This document shows positions 11,606 through 23,200 of a DNA stretch of 64,000 bases, in pieces (within the stretch, counting starts at the first letter, position 1; every line of letters starts with the position of its first letter). The translations under genes and the position numbers were made by a program. The DNA comes from Ditylenchus dipsaci (Eukaryota > Nematoda > Chromadorea > Rhabditida > Anguinidae). The notes under the pieces are model-generated. The model saw only the letters and a list, made by a program, of their open reading frames with translations. It ran no database searches and was not told where the DNA came from. The DNA lies in the NCBI GenBank assembly GCA_004194705.1, contig SADC01000173.1, forward strand, positions 45,371-109,370, written 5' to 3'.

Positions 11606-12984
11606 TATATGATATATGATATAATGTCACAAAAAAGAAAAAAACCTTTTAAAAAAGTATAAAATTGTTGAAAAACAGAACGCCACAACCTATTTCCGAT
11701 TTTTGATGATTTGACACGCCTTTTAGAGATTCACGCCTTTTAGAGCCTTTTAGAGATTCGATCGCGAAATTCGTGTTAATGTTCAATGGCTAGGAAATTT
11801 TTCTAATCGGTGGGCACCAATTTTGAAGGGACACGGACATTTCACCCCAGGACACTTTAAACAATAAAACAACTTGAGCCATTTATTTTTACCTTATGCA
11901 TCTTCTATCAGCCTATCTTCTATTACGCTAGTATAGAATACGAATACCGCCCTCCCCTCCTAAATCGTTGTAACTAGCCTTTGTTAGTCTTAGGCAGGGT
12001 TGGCCAGTGTATGTTAGCCGGGAATGAAAAATCGACGCTACTCGTTAATAACACCGCCCCCTCCCACAACTCCAACCCCACCACCCCCCCCCCCCCCCCC
12101 AAGTTAATTTACTATCCGTCGAGATAAAATGTATTTTTAGGGGCGAAGTTTCTCGGGGATGAAATGTCTCAGGGGGTGAAGTGTGAAAAACAGCGGGTAA
12201 AATGTCACGTACCCAATTTTTGAACGCGTGATTGTCACCCCCCCCCCCTTGAATTTTATAATATTAGTTGTAATAGTCAAGAGCAAACTTTAGCGATTTA
12301 ATTTTATCTCTCTAATTTCCATAAATTGTAAAACAAACAATATTTTGCGAAATATAAACGGTAAATATACTTTCCGATGCAATACAAAAAAAACTGATGG
12401 GAAAAAGATTGCAATAATACATCCAAATATAATAATAATTTCATTAAGAATCTGCATTTAGCCAAAATCCAACAAGTCAACAATTACCTCAATTATTTCA
12501 TTGACAAACATATTAGCTACAGAACGGAGCTAGACTTACAAAATGGGCTGACTCTTTTACTTACCAACAAATGCGATTCATAGCCAAATTTTTGTGGTTT
12601 TGAAAAGTGTGTCCAGATCAAATATTACAGCAGTAAAACACGAAAACATAGAAGGCAAGAGGACATTTAAACAGATAATGAATTGGGATGAATATTATTA
12701 TTATGTACAGCGATAACAACAACAACGACGATGCCAAAAATAGTAGTAACGGAAAAACGGCGAAAAGTTGATTTTGCTGCTTTAAAAATTTATTTGGTTT
12801 GCTCTGTTTTTTTTCATTTTTTGAAATAAATTTTAGGTAACATATAATCAAAGAGACGGAAAGTGTATTTTGGCAAGTGTCTCAAAAAATTTGAAAACGC
12901 ATATACTGCGCTCTGCTACAAAACTTTTGACAATTTAAAAAAATTATGTCCTGGTACTTCGATTTGTTTGAAATTCAGGGGTCG

Positions 12985-13212
12985 TAGCCTTTTGTCCCAT
13001 TTTTTGCACTTTTTGGCGTTCTGCCCTATGTTCTGTTTCAGCCACGTAGGCCCATTTTTAAGCCCTTTGTAGTTCGTAAAACATTTTTTAGTCCCACCTA
13101 ACGTGCGCTGGCTTACCCTGAGCCTAAGGCCTAAGCCTAAGTTGAAAAAATAAAGCCTTCGTGGCTAAAACAGAACATAGGGCAGAACGCCAAAAAGTGC
13201 AAAAAAGTGGAT
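12985..13212. repeat. Inverted repeat
   Basis: Arms share CACTTTTTGGCGTTCTGCCC and ATGTTCTGTTT. TTAGGC-type words (GCCTAAGCCTAAG) lie in the loop at about 13120-13140. Confidence 0.6.
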
Positions 13213-13532
13213 AAACGCATCTACGCCAAATTCAGCTTGCCTCCCCCTGTAAAAACTTTTGCAATGACGTAAAAATACAAAACGGGACTTTTTTTACTGA
13301 ACGAAAATTCAGAAAGGAGATAAAAATAGTTTTAAATCTCACGTAGAAGCGCATTCTATCAATTTTGAAATTTTTTATATGCTTTCTAAAAAAATGTCAT
13401 TTACATTGCTGACCGCAGCTCAGGATTAATTACCGAGAGACTTAGTCTAGTCACTCGACTGTATTGTAAAAACTGAGCAAAACCAATTTTGCCCAACAAA
13501 ACAATGCTAGATTTTTTTGAACAATATTAGTA

Positions 13533-13690
13533 CCGTATTTCTTCTATTAACTGTCCACGGGAAATTTTTTTTATCAACCCCTAGAAAATAATTTGAAATT
13601 GTCAATCAAAAATGGCCATAAATATGAAATCCTAGTAAAAAAGAGGATGGGGAGTTATTAGAGCGTGCGGAGATAATAGAGGAAATACGG
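13533..13690. mobile_element. CCGTATTTCC MITE, diverged copy
   Basis: TA-flanked CCGTATTTCTTCTATTAACT with right end AATAGAGGAAATACGG. 158 bp, no coding capacity. Confidence 0.75.
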
Positions 13691-14275
13691 TAATTTTTCA
13701 GTAGACATATTTGATTTAGCTACATAAAAAGCCAGTTTTCTGCGCTCTAACTAGTCGATGGACAAAGAAATTTTGAGAAAAGAGTGGTTCAGAAAAATAT
13801 TTCTGGGTTTTTTGAAAATTATTGGCATTCTGTTTTCTCTGACATTTGTGAACTTGTCGGACATTTTTTATAGTGAAATTTAAAAAAAAAGCGATAAAAT
13901 TAAGGGCATAAACAGAACGCCAATTTTCAAAAAATTAAAAAATTCTCATTTAAATATTTAATAATTATTTATTTAAAAAATGCTGACTATCCATCCATAG
14001 AAAAGACTATAAAACAATTTCACTGTGTGTGTGGTTAGCAAAAAAGACATAATAAAAAGATCAAATACATATTTTCTTTCTTCTTTCAGTTTTTAAAAAT
14101 CCAACACAAAAAGAGGAGGATCACCCGTAAAGTGGTGTAGAATAAAAAATTACAAAAAGCTGGCTCTGAAACACGCACATAACTCTTTTGGTCAAGGGGC
14201 TGACGGTGGTCGACCATTTGGAGGTGGTGTAGCCTCTAGAGAAGACCATAGCCTAGGAGATGGGTGCCTAAATTG

Positions 14276-17200
14276 TTAGAGCAGCTCATATTGGTGCAGA
14301 TGAATGCCTAAAGGATAGCCACAAATAGATACACTTCAACTTTTGGCCTTTGCAACCGAAAAAACCTACGTTGGATGATGTCTCTGCAGTCATTGAACAC
14401 TCGTCTGCAACAAATTGGGTATGAAAACATAAATTTAAATACAGTTAACGATTGATTTTAAATAGCCCTTCTCAGGAGCCATTATATAAATTGAGTGATT
14501 ATTACAGTAATTTTGATATAAATTTAGCCAATAAAATTTCTAATATGGTGGCCACAATGGAGGTGGGAGGTGAGGTAGCTCAGCGAGACTTTGTCATTTT
14601 ACTGACCTGACAACTTTTTGGGTTTACTCTCAGTCACTCTGCTACTGAATAAAATAAACTTTCCCACTGTCGGATAAGAAAATAAAATTTAAAAAACGGA
14701 TCTCGCATCTCACACCTCTATTGTGGCCGAGGTGTAAAAATGGCAAGTAGGTGAAGAGATGATTCGGCACACCGACAACTGAGCAAAAAGTATCTGAGAA
14801 AAAATTAAACTTGACAATAAGTCATCTAACAATAAATTCAAATGAGAATTAATTGGTCTTGGCAAGATTTGTTTCGAAAATAATTGTTCTTTGACAGAAC
14901 TATCTCACAAAAAACTTTCCTGTGAAAAATGGGTTGTATCATTTATGTTTCCTTATTCTATTACGTTACTTTCATACGTTCACCAAGTGTATTATTCAAC
15001 TCTTGTAGTCCTGGTCAGGTGGATTACACCTGGATAGCTTGAAAAATAATATTTAGTCAAATCGAAAAATGAATTATGCTATCATATGTAAAATCGTTTC
15101 GGAAATTTGGTTTGTTAAGACCAAAATCCCGATTTTACAGACCCAACCCCAAAAACCCCGAAAATGTACTCTGGTAGGTGGTCGGGTAAGTGGTTATCGG
15201 GCGGCACAGAATTGATCCACACACGAATTGATCCACACTTTTCAAATTCACGCATTTAAAAGAAGGAGGAATTTAAATTTTTAGTCTGAACCAACCAAAC
15301 CAAGTGGTCGTTCACTCGGAGCAAAAAATTTTTCACTTTTTCAAGTTCCAAAACCTGTTTTCTGGACTAATTAGAGCATGCTGAAGATGGTTTGATAATG
15401 GTAAAATGCCTTTTTTCGCTATTTTTGAGTTTTGGTAAAAATCGAGTTTTGGTGAAATCAATTATTTCCCAAAACTCAAAAAATACCATACTAAACGACA
15501 TTTTATCACTATCAAAACATCTTCACCGTGCCCGAATCAATCCAGAAAACAGGTTTTGGAACCTGAAAAAGTAAAAAGAAAAAATTTGCTCCGAGTGGAC
15601 GACCACTTGGTTTTGTTGTACCGAAGTAGTCGTACCCAGGTTGGGAAAGTCAGGTAGTGTAGTGGTACCGGGGTAGTAAAACTTTTGCTTGTAATGAACT
15701 TTTAAATTGTATTCAATGTCTTTTTATGATCCAACCCCAAATCTGCTGGGTAATCCATGCACAAACTAAACCAAGTGGTCGTCCGCTTGGATCGAAATTT
15801 TTTTCACGTTTTTGGATTCCAAAAATTGTTTTCTGCACTAAATCGAGCATTCTAAAGATGGTTTGACAGTAGTGAAATCACGTTTTATCAAGAAATTTTT
15901 GAGTTATCGTAAATTCTTGATTTTGATAAATCAAGAGTTCACAATAACTCAAAAATTTCTCGATAAAACGTGATTTCACTACTGTCAAACCATCTTCAGC
16001 ATCCCGAATTAGTCCAGAAAACAGATTTTAAAACCCAAAAAACGTAAAAAATTTTTTGATCCAAGTGGAGGACCACTTGGTTTTAACGATCTAATATACA
16101 ACTTGGGTACTGCAGCTGAGTACTGCCATCAATATACCACTACCTAAAAAATACAATCTGCTACCACCCAAGTACCACTACTTGAGTCACTGATACTTAG
16201 TCACAGCCTTGGTGTAACTACCTGAATACCACTTTGTTGATACTACCGTCTCCATACACTTGAACCTTACCGGATACGAAACTACCCCAGAACTGCGGCT
16301 TCTGTAAGTCAAGTTACTTTTTAGAATTTTCGAACCGTGTTCGGGACACAATTTCGGACAAAATACATTGAGTTTAATTGATTTCAGCTGAATCCGAAAT
16401 TTCGGAATCTAGAGGTGGATCCATTTAAGGGAGGTGCCAGGAGGTTCACCTGCCCAAGCTGAGGCTCAATGGTCTCAAAAAACTAGTTTATGACTGTTAT
16501 ACAAGGAAAAATAATGTCTGCTAGGAACATTGAGTTTATATGGTAGTGTACGACCAGTTAGAGATGGCCATTCATAGATGGTTCTCGTAACGGCTAATTA
16601 TGATGGCCTACATCGGTGGCATATTATATAGAGGGTCGACAGAATTAGTTATTTCATTAACCACTTTGTTTAGTGCAGAAAGTATTGTTTCTAGAAACAC
16701 TTAATACCAAATAATTATTTTCGAAACAAATCTTGCCAAGACCAATTAATTCTCATTTGAATTTATTGTTAGATGACTTAAGGCACGTTCACAATGAGTG
16801 TCGACCTGAGTGTGAGATTTGGGGTGTTTTTAACGCGGGAAGAGCTGTACTTTTTTTTCTTGACCAAAACTTTTTTCTGTTGGTATTATTTTGTAGCTAA
16901 GATTCAGGGCTTCAAAATGAGGTATTGACAAGCCACATCTGAAATGAAAAATTGGGGTAAAAATGCTTAGGTCCGCACTCAGGTCGACACTCAGGCCCAC
17001 ACTCTGTGAGTGTCGACCCGAGTGTCGACCTGAGTGCGGACCTAAGCATTTTTACCCCAATTTTTCATTTCAGATGTGGCTTGTCAATACCTCATTTTGA
17101 AGCCCTGAATCTTAGCTACAAAATGATACCAACAGAAAAAAAGTTTTGGTCAAGAAAAAAAAGTACAGCTCTTCCCGCGTTAAAAGAACGCTTGGGTCGA

Positions 17201-20200
17201 CACTTTTATGTGAACGTACCTTTATTGTCAAGTTTAATTTTTTCTCAGATACTTTTTGCTCAGTTGTCGGTGTGCCGATGATTCGGCGTCGGAAAACTCG
17301 GCGGCGAAAAATTTGGCGAAATTTCAAAAGAGCCATTATGTATGTTTGCCTTGCAATTCCAAATTTCTGACTCTTTTTAATCTCAGAAATCACACATACT
17401 TTGAATTCCACTAAAGACAACAAATATTTTGAACTGAATTTTTTTTCTCAAAAAGAGATTTAAATTTTTGTTGTCTTGAGTGGAATTCAAAATATGAGTG
17501 ATTTCTAAGAAAAAACAGCATTTTTATAAGCGAAGCGACCATGCTGGACACGAATATGGTGTCAAAAATTCGGAATCGCAAAGAAAAAATGCATAATGGC
17601 TCTTTCGCCACCGATCCTCTCCCCACCGGCAAGTCGAGACTCGATCAACCCGCATTGCTGAGAGAGACCAAAGATGTCGCAAAGATGTCATAGCTGACCC
17701 ATACATCACGGGTCATTCCTAAAATTTTTGTTGGCTTTCAGAGGCGGGGAGCCAAATTCACAAGGGATTCGGGTACGCTTTTACAAGAATACCGGCAATT
17801 TTTTTTGTCAAAATTTCCCACGTTTACATTCAGGGTTTCTCCCTTGTTAGTCACATTTCAGTTTAGTTTTTTTGTTTTTAATACAAAAATATTTGGTTCA
17901 TAGGGGAATTGACTCACCTGATATTTTCTGTGTCCACTGCACAAGTGCTGCAAAACCGATGATATTATATTTATTTATGGCTAAAAAGATATTAAGTACT
18001 CACAAGTGCGGGTAGCAATGGTGTTGGGCATTTACTCCGGATGTAGAGATCTTCTGCAAATAAAAGAAAGCGTTAATTTTTGAACTTTTCTGCAGTTTGA
18101 AAATTTAATATTTATCAATTTTATACTCTTTCTGATTTCGGACAGGTTTACTCTTTTAAGTCTCAGTCAGTAACTTACAAAAATTAGTCAATTTAAAAAA
18201 TATCGGGAATTGTTTGAAATTTTAATTAAATCCTGGCCTCTCCATCCCAAAATACGTACCGTATTTTTGCCACTGCTGTTTTTTGGATTGTGCCTAGGCG
18301 CAAGGTATTAGAACTAACTCAAAATGTTTGCCGAACTACAAAAGAGAAAGAAAACATCTTTGAGTTTGTCCTAAATTATGTTAGCCTACACCGCTATCAA
18401 GCTCACACCGAAAAAAATCAACAGGAAATTATGCAACCCCCCTCAAGTTCGGTTAACACCTCCTAATTTGCCTTGGTAGCCCAATTTTATTAAATTTTTT
18501 TGCTTTAAATTCTTAAAAAAAATAAAATCAGCCTGCTGGACCAAGGAAAATTGAGGGCAAGGCAACAATTCTGGCGACAGACCGCGAGAGAAAATTCTTT
18601 TAAAATTTAAAAAAGCAAATTTGGACAACGGATTCGTGCTCAGCGTGGTCGATTACATATTAACCCTTTTTTAATAAAAGTTTAAGTTTTATTTTAAAAT
18701 TCTTCTCGAGACAAAACATTTTAAAAAATTCAACTTTTTGAATTTGACTACGAGTTTAAGATTTGATGGCCGCTTGGTATGCTATATATATGGCTGAACA
18801 CTGATCCGGTATCAGAATTTAGTTTTTTTTCCTAGCATGAACACTAATTCCGCAGAATTTTCTTTCACGCAATTTTCGCCTTGCCAAATCGGGTGCGTCA
18901 ACCGAACTTCAGTGTGGGCTGTACACCGAAATTTAGCTAACCATTCAGTAAAAGCTAGATTGCTAATTTTTTCTTTCTTTCAACTCCAAGTCTGAGCATA
19001 TTGACTCATTCAAAAAATTCATTTCACACTGCGGTTGTAGAAAATTGGCATTTTTCAATTATTGTTGTGTGAAACACTTTCATTTTGATGAGTGCTTGTT
19101 GTTGTTATTGGGGTTTGTTTGTGCTCCCCCCCTTTTAAAGTGTACTAGTGGCTGCTGTAGTATCAGCAGCAGCAATAAAAGCAGCAAGGGCTGTTGTTTT
19201 TTGTTGGCTGCTGCTAAAAATAGCCGTCCTAAAGCAATCAATGCCTCTATTTTTAGCCTTGCAAAGCAGTAGCAGTCTGCCTAGAAGGAAGGAAAAATTG
19301 AGTAATGCGGCAGCCCTGCTCCTTCAATGTCATTACTATTTCACTGCTTCCACTACTGCTATTGATGCAAAATTAAAATGCTTCAAAATACAATGTTTAA
19401 AAAAGAAAGAAAAAATCCGGGAATTTCGCTCCTAGAACTCTAAAAGTAAATATACCAGGAGAACTAAGGCTTTTTTTAATAGCGCCTATGAAATCGCCTG
19501 TAAGGCTCAAATTTGTGGTTTTTCTAGGGCTGGGTGATAGAAATATTTTCCAAAATCAGCGGAGAATATCACCACCAGTCAAAAATCGGTGACTATCTTT
19601 TGGCTATTTGTAACGATTTTTTCAAGCATATTTGGCCTAAACTTTTTTGTCAGGAAAATCACTGATTCTGACTGTCCGAATCTGACACCAGAAGCGTGCT
19701 CAGCATAGTTCATTTGCTTGAAAAAACTCTTAAAACAATAATTTTCGAAACAATTCTGAATTCCTCTCGAGACAACAAAGATTTGAATTTTAAACTTTTT
19801 TTATGTTCCCATTTTTGCAAATAAGAATATCACCGCATTTCAGAACTTTCCGGAATAGCTACTTTTTCCTTGGTCCCCTGTTGAGTTTTTTTACAATTTT
19901 TTTTTGCGTAAAAGGCCAAGTGCACCCCCTCCAAAGAGTATTTTTCCAAGTCTAAGTACCATCTATGTAATTTAATAACTCTCCCGATGATTCAAAAATA
20001 TCATCCTCTTGTTCTGCCCAACCCGGGTGGTCTAATTACTTAACTTTATCCCGAAATTACTTTCATTTTTTTGCAAAACACTGTCCCTCTAATTCTCTCT
20101 TCACAGTTTTTTTCTAGCCCTCCCACTCAAACACAACTCCTCAACTTTTATTGCTGTTGTTTTTTTTGGGTTTGCAGAAATAAATTTGCTCAACTAATAA

Positions 20201-23200
20201 TAATAAATCCCCTGCTTTTTGTCCAAGTGATGAGGTTAGGTAGTAGTTAGCTGGGTGATTGTCGTCGTGGTTGTCAGAGGGGAGAAGAGTTGTGTTACTC
20301 TCAAGCTAGTGGTGAATTAATAAAGGCAAGATAAGGCAGCCAATACCTCCTGTCCCACTGCTAGAGGCACCCGGCAGTCAGCTGCCTAGTTTTCTCTGCC
20401 AATTGGTTTCCAAAAATAGCTCCTCCAAGCTATTTTTAGTGGGCAGGGGGGGGATCTTCTCTTTTCTCCAAATGATGACATAAACTTGTGTGTGGGGGCA
20501 AAAAGCGTCCAACAAATGCACACACTATACAACTCACACATACAACCAGCTCCTAGAATAATGAACGAGTTTGTGGATGGCCAACCTCTTGTCTCAGCCC
20601 CTTCAAATGGCCATTTTTGAAGTGGGTCAGGCAGACAGCTACTTTTTGGGCTAAAAGCTCGTCACTAGATAGACTAGGATGGATGGTTTCAAAACCACAG
20701 GTTCTCACAAAAAAGCAATCACAAAAATAACGTTCTCTTGATATCGGCTGATTTAAAATGTTTCCGTAAAAACTCATTTCGGTCTAACTCATGTTTTATC
20801 CACTCTTCTGCAATTTTCATAGAAAACGACATTTATAGCATGTTTAATATCCACATGACCTAATATGCTAGATTTCCGAAAAATTTGGAAATCAGGCCAG
20901 GAAGGGGTTGCGTATACCAATTTTTAAAAAATAAGGTTTTTTTGAACACCCTGTAGGTTCTCACCAAAAAGCGATCCCGGAAATATATTTTTCGACGCTA
21001 CTGTCATATACCCCCCCCCCCTAATAATTTTTCAGGTACCACAGAAACCATACTTTTTTATGAAAAGTGGTGAAATTATTACGTGTTGTCCCTGAGCCTA
21101 ACGCCTACGGCGGAAGCCTAAGGGTTAAGCCTAATTCCTAAGCCTGAAAATTCTTTTTACTATTATTTACTACTTTTTACTACTATTAAAAATTAAAAAT
21201 TATTAAAATTTCTTAAAAAATCATTTTAGTTATTTCGGTGCAAACATCTTAGAACCTAATCAAGTTTATGGCTTAGGCTCAGGCTTTAGTTTTTATTATG
21301 TTTAATAAATTCTTATTTAGTATACTTTTTCTATGAAACTAGTGTTTTTGACTGAACTCACAAGAAATTCTCCTCGAATGAAGTATTTGGCCCTGACCAC
21401 CTTAAAAAGAAAGATTCAAAATTAATTAGGCGGCTCCTGAACCAACCTGCACATCATCGGACGCATCATACTGGGCATCACTTGGCAACTGATAACTAGC
21501 AAAATCAGGAAAGAAGGTTTCCAATCGATGTCTTCCAGCCTTGATCTTTTCCGCAAGCATGTCTTGTTTGTTGAGGAACAAAATAACGGAGATGTTCTTT
21601 AGCCAGCGGTTGTTCCTGTAATATTGAATATAGAAAGAATAAAATGGTAGACAAAAATCTAAAATTACCAAATATTCTTAAAAAGGGCCAAAGATTCTTT
21701 GAGACGGTTTTGCGTTGAGTCTTCCCATAAGACCTAAAAATTTAATTATTGAAAGCGGTTTTTTGATTTTTATAAATTTTCTTGTTCTGCTATCACAGTC
21801 CCCATCAATTTTTTTGTTGGTAGTCTTCGTTGTTTTTTATTTTTATTGTGCTTAGGGCGCAGTCTAAGTTGCGACTAACAAGCTTGAAGATCATAGTTGA
21901 ACTATGATCTTCAACTGGCTTAAGCATGTTTTCCATACTAATTTTTAAATTTCAAGTGCGTACTGTCTGTCCTATTGTGGCAAACAAGACGAAAAAAGCA
22001 AGAGCCTTGTTGTAAAGTGGCGAGTATGTGCCTTCAAGGGTGAGGCTAGCTTTCAACAGCAGTAGTTTTTTGTGCAGTTTGGTGAACATGTTTAAACTAC
22101 AGTCAATCTTCAATTTAACGACACCCCGGGATCGGCGGTAGGGTGTCGTTAAATCGAGGGTTCATTTTAGTCAATGCCAACCAAATTGGTCTATTTTTGG
22201 GTGTCGTTAAATGGAGGGTGTCGTAAGATCGAAGTGTCGTTAAATCGGGGGTTGATTGTATACCTGACTGGCCTGCCCTTCGTTTAGCCATAAATCAAAA
22301 AAAACATAAGTCAAGAGGGCAGTCAAGACAAAAATTAAGATGGGGATTTCCAGGATGGGTGGGGGCAGGGGTAGCGAATAGACTCACCAAATTATATGAA
22401 GAGCTAGCACAGACCTAAAATGACATTTTGAAATCAGCATTTCGAAAAATTAGTTTTGCTTTACAAATATTATGGCTGTAACATCATTGAAACACTGAAT
22501 CCACTTGCGTCGCTCGTCTCGCTGACCACCCACGTCGAACATACTAAAAATTGATTTTTTTAGTTTGTTATAAAGTCCTTTTCTAGAACAGAGTGTGTGA
22601 AAGTAACTTACTGGAATCGCACTTTCTCCACCTCAAACTTCGTCTCAAAGATACCAGTGGTCATCACACGACATCTCAGGATGTCCTGAATTGAACAAAT
22701 AATACAGATATTAAAAACAAAATAAAATAAATTCAAAACCTGTTCGGAGGGATTGTAGTCTGTTTGGCGAACATCGGCCACTTTCTCCAGGAAGCTGAAG
22801 TGAATAAAAGTTATCTAAATGAATTCGGCCCAAGACAAAAAAGTAAGGTTTGAAAAAAATTGGCTCACTATTTGGCACAATCGATGAGTTGATATTCGTT
22901 GCTACGCTCAAAGCAGGTCTGCACACCCTTGTCCCTCCAGCACTTTTGAACGTGATCATAGAAAGGCTGCAAATTTTAATTATAGACAAATTGGGCGCTA
23001 GTATAGAATACCCCCCCCTTAAATCTGACCCTTCCAAAATCGCTGCAACTACTTTTTCAAACAACAAGTTTAGGCTTAGCCCTTAGGCTTGAAGGTAGGC
23101 GAGCGTACGGAAGTTGTGACTAATAAATAGTTTACACATATTTTCCGGGGTCTGGGACATAAATTTGGGTACTTTTTACTTAAGTAAAAAAGGTGAAAAT

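Larger units (their letters stand above)
9421..14275. other. Intergenic block, transposons only
   Basis: Between the kinase stop and the end of the G-alpha-s gene (which ends here on the minus strand). Contents: four CCGTATTTCC elements, two longer inverted repeats, poly-C runs (12085-12100 and 12239-12248) and TTAGGC-type words near 13120. No splice-supported exon was found. Confidence 0.5.
14765..17285. mobile_element. Composite inverted-repeat element in a G-alpha-s intron
   Basis: The left arm 14765-14884 (CGGCACACCGACAACTGAG through TCAAATGAGAATTAATTGG) is repeated inverted on the right in two pieces, 16698-16780 and 17222-17285. The right arm is split by the insertion at 16781-17221. 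The interior holds two palindromes (15282-15617, 15767-16087) and a tract of TACCACT words at 16120-16270. It lies in the 3.5-kb intron between the 30-nt and 39-nt exons. Confidence 0.7.

Noticed and set aside
19045..19435. Protein with Ala/Ser runs on the plus strand
   Set aside because: Open frame produced by GCAGCAGCAA-type low complexity inside a G-alpha-s intron; no splice or homology support.
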